Assembly (NCBI GenBank): GCA_965198755.1 | Contig: OZ240673.1 | Location: forward strand, 4,154,001 to 4,218,000 | Origin: BOG-908 sp963692875 | GTDB lineage: Bacteria; Pseudomonadota; Alphaproteobacteria; Acetobacterales; Acetobacteraceae | DNA length: 64,000 bases | Direction of reading: 5' to 3' | Part shown: positions 16,650 through 24,974 of the stretch, piece by piece | Numbering within the stretch: the stretch's first letter is position 1 | How the letters are laid out: each line of letters opens with the position of its first letter | Notes under the pieces: generated by a model | What the model was told of the DNA's origin: nothing | The model's database searches: none | Seen by the model: the letters and a program-made list of their open reading frames with translations, nothing else | Made by a program: the position numbers and the translations under genes

Positions 16650-17863
16650 CACCACGTTGCCTCCAGCTTCCGCAGCCCGCGCAACGTGATCGTCGGTTTC
16701 CACTCGACGTTCTCCGCGTCCACCAGCCGCAGGCCCGGCAGCCGTTGCAGCAGGCGACCGAACGCCACCTCGCCCTCGATGCGTGCCAACTGCGCGCCCA
16801 GGCAGAAATGGATGCCGCCGCCGAAGCTGAGCGGCTTGACGCCCGGCCGCGCCACGTCCAGCGCGTCCGGATCGCCCTCGTAGGCGGCAGGGTCGTGGTT
16901 GGCGGCACCCAGCAACGCGATCACCTGTTCGCCGCGGGCGATCGGCTGGCCTTCGAACTCCACATCGGCCAGCGCCATACGGCCGGTCAGCTGCACCGGG
17001 CTGTCGTAGCGCAGGATCTCCTCGACCGCGTTGGGGATCAGGCCAGGATCGGCGCGCAGCTTCGCAAGCTGCTCGGGGTTGCGGTGCAGGGCCAGCACGC
17101 CGTTGCCGATCAGGTTGGTGGTGGTCTCGTGGCCGGCACCGAACAGCAGGGCGATGTTGGCGATGATCTCCTCGTCGGTCAGGCTGTCGTCGGCCTCGCG
17201 CGCGTCGAGCAGGGCGGTGGTCAAGTCGTCGCCCGGGTTGCGGCGCCGGTACTCGAACAGGCCGGTGAAGTAGTCGCGGGTGGCGAGGCTGCCTTGGTTG
17301 GCCGCGTCGAGCTCCTCGCGCGACGGCGGCACCGGGTCGAGGATGCGGCCGCGCACGGTGCTCTCGTTAAGGAAGGGCGCGCGGTCGGACTCGGGGATGC
17401 CGAGCATGTCGCAGATCACGGTGACCGGCAGCTTGTGGGCGAAGTCGGCGATCACGTCCATGCCGCCGCGGTGCTCGACCGTATCGATCAGGTCATCCAC
17501 GATAGCTTCGATGCGAGGCCGCAACGCCTCCATCCGGCGTGCGGTGAACGCCTTGGCGACCAGGCCGCGCAGGCGGGTGTGCGCCGGCGGGTCGACCAGC
17601 AGCATGGTCTGCGTCAGCGAGCGCAGCGCCGGCTCGTTCTCCACCTCGGGCGCGATGCTGCCGTCGCGGCCGTGGCCGAAGCGGTTGTCGCGGGCAAGCG
17701 CGGTGCAGCCGGCGTGGGTGGACGCGATCCACTGGCCGGTCGGCGCGCGCCAGAGCGGAGCGGCGTCACGGAGGAATTTGTAGGCGGGGTAGGGGTTGGC
17801 GCGCAGGACCGGGTTGTTGAAGTCGAAGCCGCCGGCGGGCGCGTCCTGGGTGTGGTGGTCCAT
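16649..17863 (-). CDS. Cytochrome P450
   Basis: Soluble bacterial P450 of 404 aa, a heme monooxygenase needing external ferredoxin/reductase. The I-helix oxygen-binding motif is FGAGHETTT, the K-helix ExxR is EEILR, and the heme loop is SFGGGIHFCLGAQLAR with axial Cys354. No membrane anchor is present. The sequence resembles CYP107/CYP109-like families active on macrolides, steroids or fatty acids, but substrate assignment is not possible. ATG 17863 is the first plausible start. The gene is isolated: no redox partner or biosynthetic gene is adjacent. The stop TGA abuts repeat R15. Confidence 0.93.
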   Translation of the reverse strand: MDHHTQDAPAGGFDFNNPVLRANPYPAYKFLRDAAPLWRAPTGQWIASTHAGCTALARDNRFGHGRDGSIAPEVENEPALRSLTQTMLLVDPPAHTRLRGLVAKAFTARRMEALRPRIEAIVDDLIDTVEHRGGMDVIADFAHKLPVTVICDMLGIPESDRAPFLNESTVRGRILDPVPPSREELDAANQGSLATRDYFTGLFEYRRRNPGDDLTTALLDAREADDSLTDEEIIANIALLFGAGHETTTNLIGNGVLALHRNPEQLAKLRADPGLIPNAVEEILRYDSPVQLTGRMALADVEFEGQPIARGEQVIALLGAANHDPAAYEGDPDALDVARPGVKPLSFGGGIHFCLGAQLARIEGEVAFGRLLQRLPGLRLVDAENVEWKPTITLRGLRKLEATW

Positions 17864-18016
17864 CGCTGCTCAGCCTCCGGGCACCGGTCGCGGGCGCCTA
17901 AGTGTCCAGCGTTAAGCTAGATCGGTGCGGCCCGGCTGTCGAGCTTCGTGCGTGTTTACCAGCCGCCCGGACATCTCACTCTCGTAAGCTCGCGCCGGCG
18001 TCGAGAAGCCAGCGCC

Positions 18017-18132
18017 TGCTTTTTGCTACAGCAAAAAACGTCTGCTCCTGCAGTCGCGATGCCTCCCGCAGCGCGAGCCCAGAGACCAAAAGTTTTTTGG
18101 TTCTTTTTTTCAAAGAAGAACCGCTTGCCTTG
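18017..18132 (+). repeat. XY repeat R16 (F, Y arm decayed)
   Basis: The left arm is reduced to CTTTTTGCTACAGCAAAAAAC, a different short hairpin; the core is divergent (CTGCAGTCGCGATG) and the X arm right is intact apart from one base. The flanking stretches 17864-18016 and 18133-18398 show no gene. Confidence 0.7.
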
Positions 18133-18398
18133 TCTTTGTCACCATCAGAATTTGCCCGCTACTGCGCCTGCAAGCAGACATCAGGCGCAGGACACACGGG
18201 TCGTCGACCGACCGCGCTCGACGCGCAGTCTCGGCCTGGCATAGGGTATGGCGGCACCGGCGGTGCCGAACGAGCGCACGTTGACTCGAAGGCCGGTCAA
18301 TCGTCACGTCTCTTTCATGCGGCGCGTCTGGTGCGGGGAGCCTCCGACCAACATCCATTCTTGCGATCTCAGCTCAGTCTCAAAGGAAAGAAGACGTG

Positions 18399-19052
18399 AT
18401 GATCCAGCTCTCGTACATCAGCTCGGTCGCCGATCCCATGTCCACCGAGGAGCTTGTTGCCCTATTGCAGACGTGCCTCGCCAACAATCAGCGGGATGAC
18501 GTCACCGGCATACTGCTCTATGGGAATGAGACGTTCTTGCAGACGCTGGAAGGCGAGAAGGAAACCGTAGATCGCCTGTATGAAAAGATACAGCAGGATC
18601 CCCGGCACAGTAATGTCAAGTCGCTCACGAACAAGACGATCGAGACCCGGCAATATTCGGATTGGGCCATGGGTTTCAAGCGCGTGTCGGATGAAAACCT
18701 GAAGCATGTGGACGGGCTGATCGACTTCAGCGAGAAGCAGTTCACGTTCAAATACCTTGCGGACCATGCGGACGATGCGCAGCGCCTCATGGATCATTAC
18801 TCGTCGTGGGACCCGCTGCTGCGAAAGCTCGAGGAGAAGGACGAGGCTGTCAGGCACTTGCGGACCATGCTGGCACACGCGCGCGGGTGCGTGGAGATCG
18901 CCACCCTGGTTCTGCAGAGCGTGGCGGCCGCCGGCAAGGCCGGGCAGCTCGAGGACGAGCACCTGCGGGTGTGCGACGTGGCGCTGACCGCGCTGCTGCA
19001 GGTGCCCCAGATGCAGAGACAAGCCGATGCGGGCGTGTTGGGATATACCTAG
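18399..19052 (+). CDS. BLUF-domain blue-light sensor
   Basis: Protein of 217 aa. Residues 1-95 form a BLUF domain, which binds FAD and senses blue light through a flavin-Tyr-Gln hydrogen-bond network. Key residues are in place: Tyr6 (SYISS), Asn30, Gln48 (FLQTLEG), Trp89 and Met91 (WAMGF). Residues about 110-217 are predicted helical without an enzymatic output domain, so it probably acts by protein-protein contact. ATG 18399 follows AAAGGAAAG; a GTG three bases upstream is also possible. It stands alone between P450 and VOC genes. Output could be c-di-GMP or transcription control via an unlinked partner. Confidence 0.9.
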   Translation: MIQLSYISSVADPMSTEELVALLQTCLANNQRDDVTGILLYGNETFLQTLEGEKETVDRLYEKIQQDPRHSNVKSLTNKTIETRQYSDWAMGFKRVSDENLKHVDGLIDFSEKQFTFKYLADHADDAQRLMDHYSSWDPLLRKLEEKDEAVRHLRTMLAHARGCVEIATLVLQSVAAAGKAGQLEDEHLRVCDVALTALLQVPQMQRQADAGVLGYT

Positions 19053-19200
19053 GCCAGACCGGGCGTCATCGACTCGGGGTGTGGTGCTAGCCCTGGCAGC
19101 CAATCGGTTTCGGGCGGCCGAGGAGGTTTGCATCGTGATCGGCTCGGCCGCGTGGGTAGGGCTGACGCTGGCGAATACCCGAGGGCTGAACCGGGGGTAA
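19053..19200. other. Short gap after the BLUF gene
   Basis: A GAGGAGG at 19118-19124 precedes a GTG mini-ORF of about 20 codons ending at 19199, but it has no recognisable content and I do not call it a gene. Confidence 0.3.
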
Positions 19201-19331
19201 GGCAAGGCAAGCAGTTCTTTTTTGAAAAAAAGAACCAAAAAACTTTTGTTCTCTCGAGGGAGTGCTGCGGGAGGTATTGTGACAGCAGAACGAGACCTTT
19301 TTGGCTGCTTTCAACGACAGGCTTGGCTTTC
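19201..19331 (-). repeat. XY repeat R17 (R, Y arm decayed)
   Basis: X arm left intact; core with TTCTCTCGAGGG and TGACAGCAG; the right arm is a decayed Yd (GGCTGCTTTCAACGACAGG). Located downstream of both the BLUF and VOC genes. Confidence 0.78.
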
Positions 19332-19359
19332 CTGCCGTCGAGCCCGGGCGACGGCAGCA

Positions 19360-19746
19360 TCAAAACGGATAGGCGGGATCGTATTGCATCGCCCCCACCC
19401 GATTGCGCTCCGTGTCGTGGAAGAAAACCAAGCGGCCGACGCCCTCGATCACGATTGGCGGCGATACGATCTCGCCGCCGCAGCTTGGTATCAGCGCCAC
19501 CACCGCATCTAGGTCGTCCACCCCGATCGTGCATTCGTAGCCGCGCATGCCTGATCCCGTCAGCGCCTGCTGGCGTTCCTGCAACGCTCCCTGCAGGCCA
19601 GGATCACCGGCAGCCCCGGTGCGGATGAGGTAGAAGTTGGGCGGCCCCCAAGGCTCGAAACGCCAGCCGAACACGGCCTGGTAGAAGGCCCGCGCACGAT
19701 CGACATCGTCGGCGTGCACGGCGAAATGACGGACATGGTTGGGCAA
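19360..19746 (-). CDS. VOC (glyoxalase/bleomycin-resistance fold) protein
   Basis: Protein of 128 aa with one vicinal-oxygen-chelate module pair: HVRHFAVHADDVDRARAFYQAVFGW at the start and VDDLDAVVALIPSCGGEIVSPPIVIEGVGRLVFFHDTERNRVGAMQYD at the end. Such proteins bind metal and act as lyases, dioxygenases or binding proteins. The reading frame favours a TTG start at 19746 with GAGGAG 8 nt upstream. An ATG beside it is in another frame. It diverges from a truncated AraC-type gene, which might once have regulated it. Substrate unknown. Confidence 0.8.
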   Translation of the reverse strand: MPNHVRHFAVHADDVDRARAFYQAVFGWRFEPWGPPNFYLIRTGAAGDPGLQGALQERQQALTGSGMRGYECTIGVDDLDAVVALIPSCGGEIVSPPIVIEGVGRLVFFHDTERNRVGAMQYDPAYPF

Positions 19747-19836
19747 GACATCTCTCCTCGGCCAATGCTCCTCAATGAGGCTGGCCGGCCTGGCACGCTT
19801 GCGCAAGGATGACCAAACGTTTCAAGAAAGCAACAT

Positions 19837-20091
19837 ATGGGCACGTTCATCCGGACGCTGGGCGCCGGCTACGAGCATGGCCACGAGATCGGGGAGCGCG
19901 AGCATGGCTGGGGACAGCTCGTCTATGCGACGAGCGGCGCCGTCCACGCTTCCCGGCAAGCGTGGCTGATCCCCTCGGCCCGGGCAGTATGGTTGCCACC
20001 CAGGACACCGCATCGTTCGCGCATGCGCGGTTTCACGAGGTTGCGCACGCCGTCGCGTTTAAGGCAGGCAAGGCAAGCAGTTCTTTTTTGA
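19837..20091 (+). pseudogene. AraC-family regulator remnant (N-terminal half only)
   Basis: Residues 1-66 (MGTFIRTLGAGYEHGHEIGE.., GQLVYATSGAVHA, IPSARAVWLPPRTPHRSRM) match the cupin-like sensor half of AraC-family regulators. After about 20040 the frame loses similarity and runs into repeat R18, where it stops. The two helix-turn-helix motifs that normally follow are absent on the other side of the repeat, where the next gene is an unrelated minus-strand glycosyltransferase. The gene therefore cannot bind DNA in the usual way. Loss of the 3' half may be connected with repeat-mediated rearrangement. Confidence 0.72.
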
Positions 20092-20199
20092 AAAAAGAAC
20101 CAAAAAACTTTTGTTCCCTTGGTGCACGCTGAAGGAAACTCCGCGACAGCCGTACCAAAAGCTTTTTGCTTCTTTTTCTCGAAAAAGAAGCGCTTGCTT
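20066..20199 (-). repeat. XY repeat R18 (R)
   Basis: X arm left (one T shorter), Ya arm right; core CCCTTGG..GGAAACTCCGCGACAG. It forms the 3' border of the AraC remnant and provides the TTA (TAA) stop of the GT2 gene. Confidence 0.9.
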
Positions 20200-20914
20200 A
20201 CATCCTACTGTGCCGCGCCAACGTCGCTAAAATCCGCGTCCCCGCCCGCCAAGTCCCCTGCCAGCTGCCCGCAACTTTCGAAACCCCCGCCACACGCCGG
20301 TAATACGGCAGCGCGATCTCCCGCACCCGCAGCCCCGCCCGCGGCGCCTTGATCTGCATCTCCAGGTTCCAGCCATACGTCATCTCGGTCATGCCCAGCC
20401 GCATCAGATCCGCCGTGCGCAGCGCCCGGAACGCGCACATGTCCGTGTAGCGCTGGCCGCAGATAACCCCGAGCGCCGCGCCGATCAGCTGGCCGGCCAG
20501 CACCTGGTGGGCGCCCATGCTGCCGGCCTGCCGGGTGGCGCCGGCGCGGGTGGCGATGGTGAAGTCCGCCTCGCCGCGCTGCAGCGGTCCCAGCAGCGCC
20601 TCGGCTTCCTCCACCGCGTCCGCGCCGTCGCCGTCCATGAACATCACGTACTGCGCGCCCGCTTCGGCCGCGTGCTCGGCGCCGGTGAGGCACGCGCGCC
20701 CGTAGCCGCGCCGCGCCTCCACCAGCACCGTGGCACCGGCGGCAGCCGCTTCCGCCACCGTGGCGTCGCGGCTGCCGCCGTCCACCACGATCCGCAGGCC
20801 GACGCTGGCCGGCATCCGCGCGAGCGTGGGCCCGATCGCACCTTCCTCGTTCAGCACGGGGATTACGGCGGCCACCAGGGGGCGTGGCGGCACAGGGGTG
20901 GCGTCAGGCGGCAT
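20198..20914 (-). CDS. Family 2 glycosyltransferase
   Basis: GT2/DPM1-like transferase of 238 aa. The nucleotide-sugar fold is shown by VAAVIPVLNEEGAIGPTL, IVVDGGSRDAT and the metal-binding FMDGDGAD. The C-terminal QIKAPRAGLRVREIALPYYRRVAGVSKVAG is typical of dolichyl/polyprenyl-phosphate sugar transferases, but there is no membrane segment. It overlaps the end of the upstream membrane glycosyltransferase by 11 nt and is probably translated together with it. The likely job is to make a lipid-linked sugar used by that membrane enzyme. The stop is embedded in the CTTGCTTAC edge of repeat R18. Confidence 0.82.
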   Translation of the reverse strand: MPPDATPVPPRPLVAAVIPVLNEEGAIGPTLARMPASVGLRIVVDGGSRDATVAEAAAAGATVLVEARRGYGRACLTGAEHAAEAGAQYVMFMDGDGADAVEEAEALLGPLQRGEADFTIATRAGATRQAGSMGAHQVLAGQLIGAALGVICGQRYTDMCAFRALRTADLMRLGMTEMTYGWNLEMQIKAPRAGLRVREIALPYYRRVAGVSKVAGSWQGTWRAGTRILATLARHSRM

Positions 20915-22247
20915 TTACATCTCCGGCGGCGATCGGCCTGCCGTAAGCCACGTCCAGCGCGGCCAGGCCCAAGGCTGGGACGAACAGCAGCGAGGGGAAC
21001 AGCAGCGTCGCGTGGTAGGGGTCGCTATACAGCACCAGCGCGGCGCAGGAGAGGAACACCACGCTGCGCCAGGGTGCCACGCAGGCCGGCAGCGCCAGCC
21101 AGACATAGTACCACGGGTAGTGCGGCGCCATGGCCGCCATCGTGCCGCCTGCCAGCAGGGCCGCGTTGCTGCAGACGCGGCCCACCTCCGCTGTGCCGGA
21201 CCGCTTGGGCTGGCCGAACACCATCCACAACGCGGCCGCAGCCAGCACCAGCGCGCAGGCGCCGACATAGGCGAGGCTGGCCGCGTGCGGCAGGCGGGTC
21301 ACGCTCCCCAGCACGGACAGCAGCCAGAAGCCCGAGCCCTGCGCCATGCCCTCCTCGGACGTGTAGGCGGGCAGGAAGCCCAGCACCTGCCAGCCAGCGC
21401 CGACGTAACAGGCGTACAGCGCAACCATCACCGCCAGGCAGGCGGCCGGCAGCCGCCACCCCCATCGCCGCCACAGCGCAGGGGCGACCACCAGCGGCAG
21501 GAACTTGGTCAGGATGGCCGCCCCAAGCAGCGCGCCAGTCAACCCCTGTCGCCGCGCGGCGCAGGCCAGCAGCGCCAGTCCCACGAAACCCACCGCGGCC
21601 GCGTCGACGTGGCCGTCGGACGCCGCACTCCAGATCGCCAGCGGGTTCCACGCGTAGATCAGCAGCCGCGCCGGCGGCAGTCCCGCCAGCACCAGCACCC
21701 GCCACATCGCCGCCACGCCGGCTGCCTCGAGCAGCAGCAGGGCGAGCTTGGTCACCGTCACGCTGTAGCCGGCCTCGCCGGCGGCCAGGAACATCAGCTG
21801 GGCCGCCGGCGGGTAGATCGTGTGCGCGTAGTCCAGCCGGTTGATGTTGGGGAAGATCGCCGCGTCACGCAGCCGCGCCAAAGCGGGGTCGGTGGGGACG
21901 TAGCGGTACGGGTTGATGCCGTGCACCTGCACGCGGCCGTCCCAGGCGTAGCGGAACACGTCGCTGGACATGAACGGCGGGAACGCCAGCAAACCCAGCC
22001 GCGCGACCAGCGCGACGCCGACGATGAAGCCTAGCGACCAGCGCGGCAGGGGCACGCGCAGCACCAGCGCCACGGCGGCCAGGTAGGCCAGGGTGGCGGC
22101 TGTGAGCAGGCCGATCACCGTGTTCTTGCGCCACAGCGTGCCGGCCCAGATGGAGCCGGGCAGGTGGAGGAGAGGCGCGGCCAGAACGAATGCGGCGATG
22201 GCGACGCCTAGACTCACTAGGACCTGCGCGGGGGAGAAAGAAAGCAA
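20904..22247 (-). CDS. Membrane glycosyltransferase, GT87-like
   Basis: Integral membrane protein of about 447 aa with some 10-11 hydrophobic helices. The first loop contains SSDVFRYAWDGRVQVHGINPYRYVP, a form of the DxD-like loop seen in GT-C enzymes (GT87, mannosyltransferase type) that use lipid-linked sugars on the periplasmic face. NINRLDYAHTIYPPAAQLMF and YAWNPLAIWSAASDGHVDA support this. The best start is TTG 22247, created by the TTTGCTT edge of repeat R19; no ATG is available in frame before the first helix. It is followed by an overlapping GT2 gene and preceded by a radical SAM gene. Confidence 0.75.
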   Translation of the reverse strand: MLSFSPAQVLVSLGVAIAAFVLAAPLLHLPGSIWAGTLWRKNTVIGLLTAATLAYLAAVALVLRVPLPRWSLGFIVGVALVARLGLLAFPPFMSSDVFRYAWDGRVQVHGINPYRYVPTDPALARLRDAAIFPNINRLDYAHTIYPPAAQLMFLAAGEAGYSVTVTKLALLLLEAAGVAAMWRVLVLAGLPPARLLIYAWNPLAIWSAASDGHVDAAAVGFVGLALLACAARRQGLTGALLGAAILTKFLPLVVAPALWRRWGWRLPAACLAVMVALYACYVGAGWQVLGFLPAYTSEEGMAQGSGFWLLSVLGSVTRLPHAASLAYVGACALVLAAAALWMVFGQPKRSGTAEVGRVCSNAALLAGGTMAAMAPHYPWYYVWLALPACVAPWRSVVFLSCAALVLYSDPYHATLLFPSLLFVPALGLAALDVAYGRPIAAGDVNAA

Positions 22248-22386
22248 AGCAGTTCTTTTTTGAAAAAAAGAACCAAAAAACTTTTGTTCCCTCAGGCGTG
22301 CGGTGGCCACGCTAGGCGTACAGTTCTGACAGCGATGGGAACAAAAGTTTTTTGCTTCTTTTATTCAAAAAAGAAGGCCTTGCTTA
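22243..22386 (-). repeat. XY repeat R19 (R)
   Basis: X arm left, Yc-like arm right (CTTCTTTTATTCAAAAAAGAAG, one mismatch). The core is divergent and shortened. On the minus strand it supplies the radical SAM stop (TAA) and the TTG start of the next gene. Confidence 0.88.
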
Positions 22387-23442
22387 CAGACTCCACCGCA
22401 GCCCGCAATTCGCACAGGGAGCCGGCGGCGCATCGCTCAGCAGCTTCTCGCGAAACGCCTGATACGCACCGCCATTCCACATCTCCGCCAGGCTCTGGGT
22501 CTTGGCGTCGCCCAAAGTGTAAGTCTCGTAGCCACGTGCGGAAAACGGCGCGATGCAGCAGGGCAACGCGCGGCCGTGGGCGGTAAAGTACATCAGGCTC
22601 CACGGGCGGCGGCAGGTGGCCCAGGGCTGCTCGCCCTGGCGCTGCAGGCTCAGCCCGGGCTCGGTCGCACCCGACGCGTCCAGCATCACGCCCAGCGTAC
22701 GGCCCAGCTCCACCGCGGCCGCGATGGCGGCCACCTCGTCCGCCTGCGTCTGCTCGAACAGGCTGCTCTCGGCGCGCGCCATGCCGAAACCGGCCTCGTC
22801 GAACACCAGGCGCTGCAGGTGCACTTCGGCGACGCCCATGCTGGCGGCCAGGCGCACGAAGTCGGGCAGTTGCTGCACCGTCTCCTTCAGACCGGTCAGC
22901 CACAATGAGACAACCGGCTTTTCCGCACCGTGCAGCTTCTGGTAGTCGCGCATCAGGCGCACGTCGCGCACGATACGGTCAAAGAACGGCTTGCCGCGCA
23001 CGGTGGCGTAGGTGGCGGCGTCTGCCGCGTCCAGCGACACGCGGAGCTCGTCCAGCCCCGCGTCGATCAGCTCGCGGAAACGCTTCTCCCGCAGCAGCGT
23101 GCCGTTGGTGTTGAACAGCACGTGCACGTTGCGGGCTTTGAGGTAGCGGATCATCGCCGGCAGCTCGCGCACCAGCATCGGCTCGCCCACGCCGTGCAGC
23201 ACCGCGCGCTTCAGGTTGGGCAACTGGTCGACGATGCTGGTGAACAGCTCCCAGGTCATGTCGGCCGGCGGTTCAAGCGCCTCGAAGGTGCGCGGACAGG
23301 TCTCGCACAGCAGGTTGCAGCGGTTGGTCACCTCCAGGTAGACGCACACCGGCGGGGCCACCGCTTCGGCGCCGCGCACGCTGACCTGTTCGAAGTAGCG
23401 GCGCGGGTCCAGCACGGGGGGCGGGGCCAGGGTCTCGGACAT
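22384..23442 (-). CDS. Radical SAM/SPASM protein
   Basis: Protein of 352 aa. The radical SAM cluster motif is CNLLCETC (about residues 41-48), followed by HGVGEPMLVRELPAMI and FNTNGTLL. The C-terminus has a SPASM-like cysteine set (TCRRPW, LPCCIAPF, CANCG) for an auxiliary iron-sulfur cluster, then the typical LAEMWNGGAYQAFRE segment. Such enzymes often modify peptides or sugars. It lies between a DUF2064 transferase gene upstream and two glycosyltransferases downstream, all minus strand. The start ATG 23442 excludes repeat-derived residues. The substrate is unknown; a lipid- or sugar-linked product is suggested only by context. Confidence 0.85.
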   Translation of the reverse strand: MSETLAPPPVLDPRRYFEQVSVRGAEAVAPPVCVYLEVTNRCNLLCETCPRTFEALEPPADMTWELFTSIVDQLPNLKRAVLHGVGEPMLVRELPAMIRYLKARNVHVLFNTNGTLLREKRFRELIDAGLDELRVSLDAADAATYATVRGKPFFDRIVRDVRLMRDYQKLHGAEKPVVSLWLTGLKETVQQLPDFVRLAASMGVAEVHLQRLVFDEAGFGMARAESSLFEQTQADEVAAIAAAVELGRTLGVMLDASGATEPGLSLQRQGEQPWATCRRPWSLMYFTAHGRALPCCIAPFSARGYETYTLGDAKTQSLAEMWNGGAYQAFREKLLSDAPPAPCANCGLRWSL

Positions 23443-23471
23443 GCGGGGCTGCTCCAGGGGTGGTAGGAAGA

Positions 23472-23599
23472 AAGCAAGGCCTTCTTTTTCGAGAAAAAGA
23501 AGCAAAAAGCTTTGGTCAGGCTGTCGCGGAGATTTCTGCAGCGTGTACGCAAGGGAACAAAAGTTTTTTGGTTCTTTTTCAAAAAAGAACCGCTTGCCT
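23472..23599 (+). repeat. XY repeat R20 (F)
   Basis: Ya arm left, X arm right (two T shorter); core CTGTCGCGGAGATTTCTGC..CAAGGGAAC. Lies between the DUF2064 and radical SAM genes and supplies the stop of the former. Confidence 0.92.
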
Positions 23600-24342
23600 T
23601 ACGCCGCACGCCGCAGCTGGTCGGCCAGGCCCAGCCGCCCGACGCAGGCGTTGGTAGAAGGCGCGGCGTAGCCTGCGTTGCCGGGCGTCTCCACCTCCGC
23701 CAGCAGGCGTCGCAGGGCCGCCGCGTCGTCCACGTCGTACCATGGTGGCAACTCGGCAAGCGCAACGCCGGATGCGCGCGCACGATCGCGCGTCTGACCG
23801 GCGACGGCATCCGTGCTCCAGGCGATGTCGGCGAACAGGCGGTGCTCGGCGCTGCGCAGGCCGAGCAGGTAGTAGCCGCCGTCCTCCGCCGGACCCAGCA
23901 CGGCGCCGGCTTCCGGCTCGGCAAGCAGGCGGGCCGCCTGCACCAGGTATGCGGTGGGCAGAGTTGGACTGTCGGCGTTGAGCACGCAGACGCTGCCGAA
24001 ACCGCGGTCGAGCAGGATGCGCACGGCGTGCAGCAGGCAGCGCCCGAAACCGGCAACGCCGGCGGGCATGTCGCCCGATCCGTCGGCCAGCAGCATCTGC
24101 GTACCGGGCGCGAGCACGCCGTCGAACAGCGCCTCGCCGCCGGCGGGGGCATAGGCCACGAAGGGCGTGATCTCGGCCTCGCGCGCGGCGGCAAACAGGT
24201 TGGCGGTGACGTCGGCCAGGAAGGCGCGGCTCAGGTCGCAGGCCTGGTCGGGCGAGAGCAGCGGGGTCAGCCTGGTCTTGCAGAAGCCGGGGCGCGGCGC
24301 CTTGGCCATCACCGCGATCGCACAGCCACGTCCTGCCATCAT
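23599..24342 (-). CDS. DUF2064 (TIGR04282-type) nucleotidyl/glycosyltransferase-fold protein
   Basis: Protein of 247 aa with the GT-A-like core of the DUF2064 family: CAIAVMAKAPRPGFCKTRLTPLLSP at the N-terminus, VCVLNADSPTLP (metal-binding DSP) and AVLGPAEDGGYYLLGL. Family members occur next to radical SAM genes and have been assigned to arsenosugar or related glycosyl transfer, though most are untested. Here it heads the four-gene minus-strand cluster with the radical SAM/SPASM protein and two membrane-linked glycosyltransferases. ATG 24342 (MMAGRGC) is preferred. The stop TTA overlaps the edge of repeat R20. Confidence 0.78.
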   Translation of the reverse strand: MMAGRGCAIAVMAKAPRPGFCKTRLTPLLSPDQACDLSRAFLADVTANLFAAAREAEITPFVAYAPAGGEALFDGVLAPGTQMLLADGSGDMPAGVAGFGRCLLHAVRILLDRGFGSVCVLNADSPTLPTAYLVQAARLLAEPEAGAVLGPAEDGGYYLLGLRSAEHRLFADIAWSTDAVAGQTRDRARASGVALAELPPWYDVDDAAALRRLLAEVETPGNAGYAAPSTNACVGRLGLADQLRRAA

Positions 24343-24467
24343 CGGTGTCCCATCCGGTTCGCTCTCCAACCCGTGCGCGAGTGCCGCACGATCATGCACC
24401 CGACTGACCCGGGTTCGGCACAAACCGCCCTGGGTTACAGCATTATGGGTCACTATGTGGCGTTGTC

Positions 24468-24797
24468 ATGGCAGTGCAGCATACACGCGGACCGGCGCCG
24501 GAGACGGAGCGTGCGACGCTGGTGGCACGCTGGCTGGAGCTGACCCGCGTCGCCCTGCCGCAAGCCGCCGCCCGGCACCGCTGGCCAATCCGGCTGGACC
24601 ACTGTTTCATGCGCGTGTGCCTGGACGCGGCGTATGGCCGGCCGTGGCACGAGGGGACGGCGCGGCCGGCGATCCGCCACGCCGCGGATGCCGAGTTGCG
24701 GCGGGCGGTGGACGTGGCCGAAGCGATCCTCGCGCACCCGGAGACGCTGGCGGGGCTGAACGCGGCGAGTTTGCGGATGCGGGGGAAGCTCGCGTGA
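24468..24797 (+). CDS. Small conserved-looking protein of unknown function
   Basis: Protein of 109 aa, cytoplasmic, without signal or membrane segment. The middle reads RHRWPIRLDHCFMRVCLDAAYGRPWHEG and the end is a helical Ala-rich stretch. Codon usage matches real genes of the region, and the frame is open from ATG 24468 to a TGA adjoining repeat R21. I do not recognise a named family with certainty. It diverges from the DUF2064 gene with a 125-bp gap that contains no XY repeat, one of the few such gaps. Function cannot be inferred. Confidence 0.62.
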   Translation: MAVQHTRGPAPETERATLVARWLELTRVALPQAAARHRWPIRLDHCFMRVCLDAAYGRPWHEGTARPAIRHAADAELRRAVDVAEAILAHPETLAGLNAASLRMRGKLA

Positions 24798-24801
24798 GAG
24801 A

Positions 24802-24973
24802 AAGCAAGGCCTTCTTTTCTGAAGAAAAGAAGCAAAAGACTTTTGGGCCTGCTGTCGCGGAGGTTTCTGCAACGTGCACCCAGGGAACAAGAGTTTCTTC
24901 TTGTTTCAGCTATCCGCGACAGCCGCACCAAAAGCTTTTTGCTTCTTTTTCTCGAAAAAGAAGTGCTTGCTTC
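24802..24973. repeat. XY repeat R21 (composite, Y at both ends)
   Basis: Yb arm left plus F core (GTCGCGGAGGTTTCTGC..CCCAGGGAAC), a collapsed X arm (GAGTTTCTTCTTGTTTCAG), then a reversed core (ATCCGCGACAG) and Ya arm right. Same head-to-head architecture as R15. Confidence 0.82.
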
Positions 24974-24974
24974 C

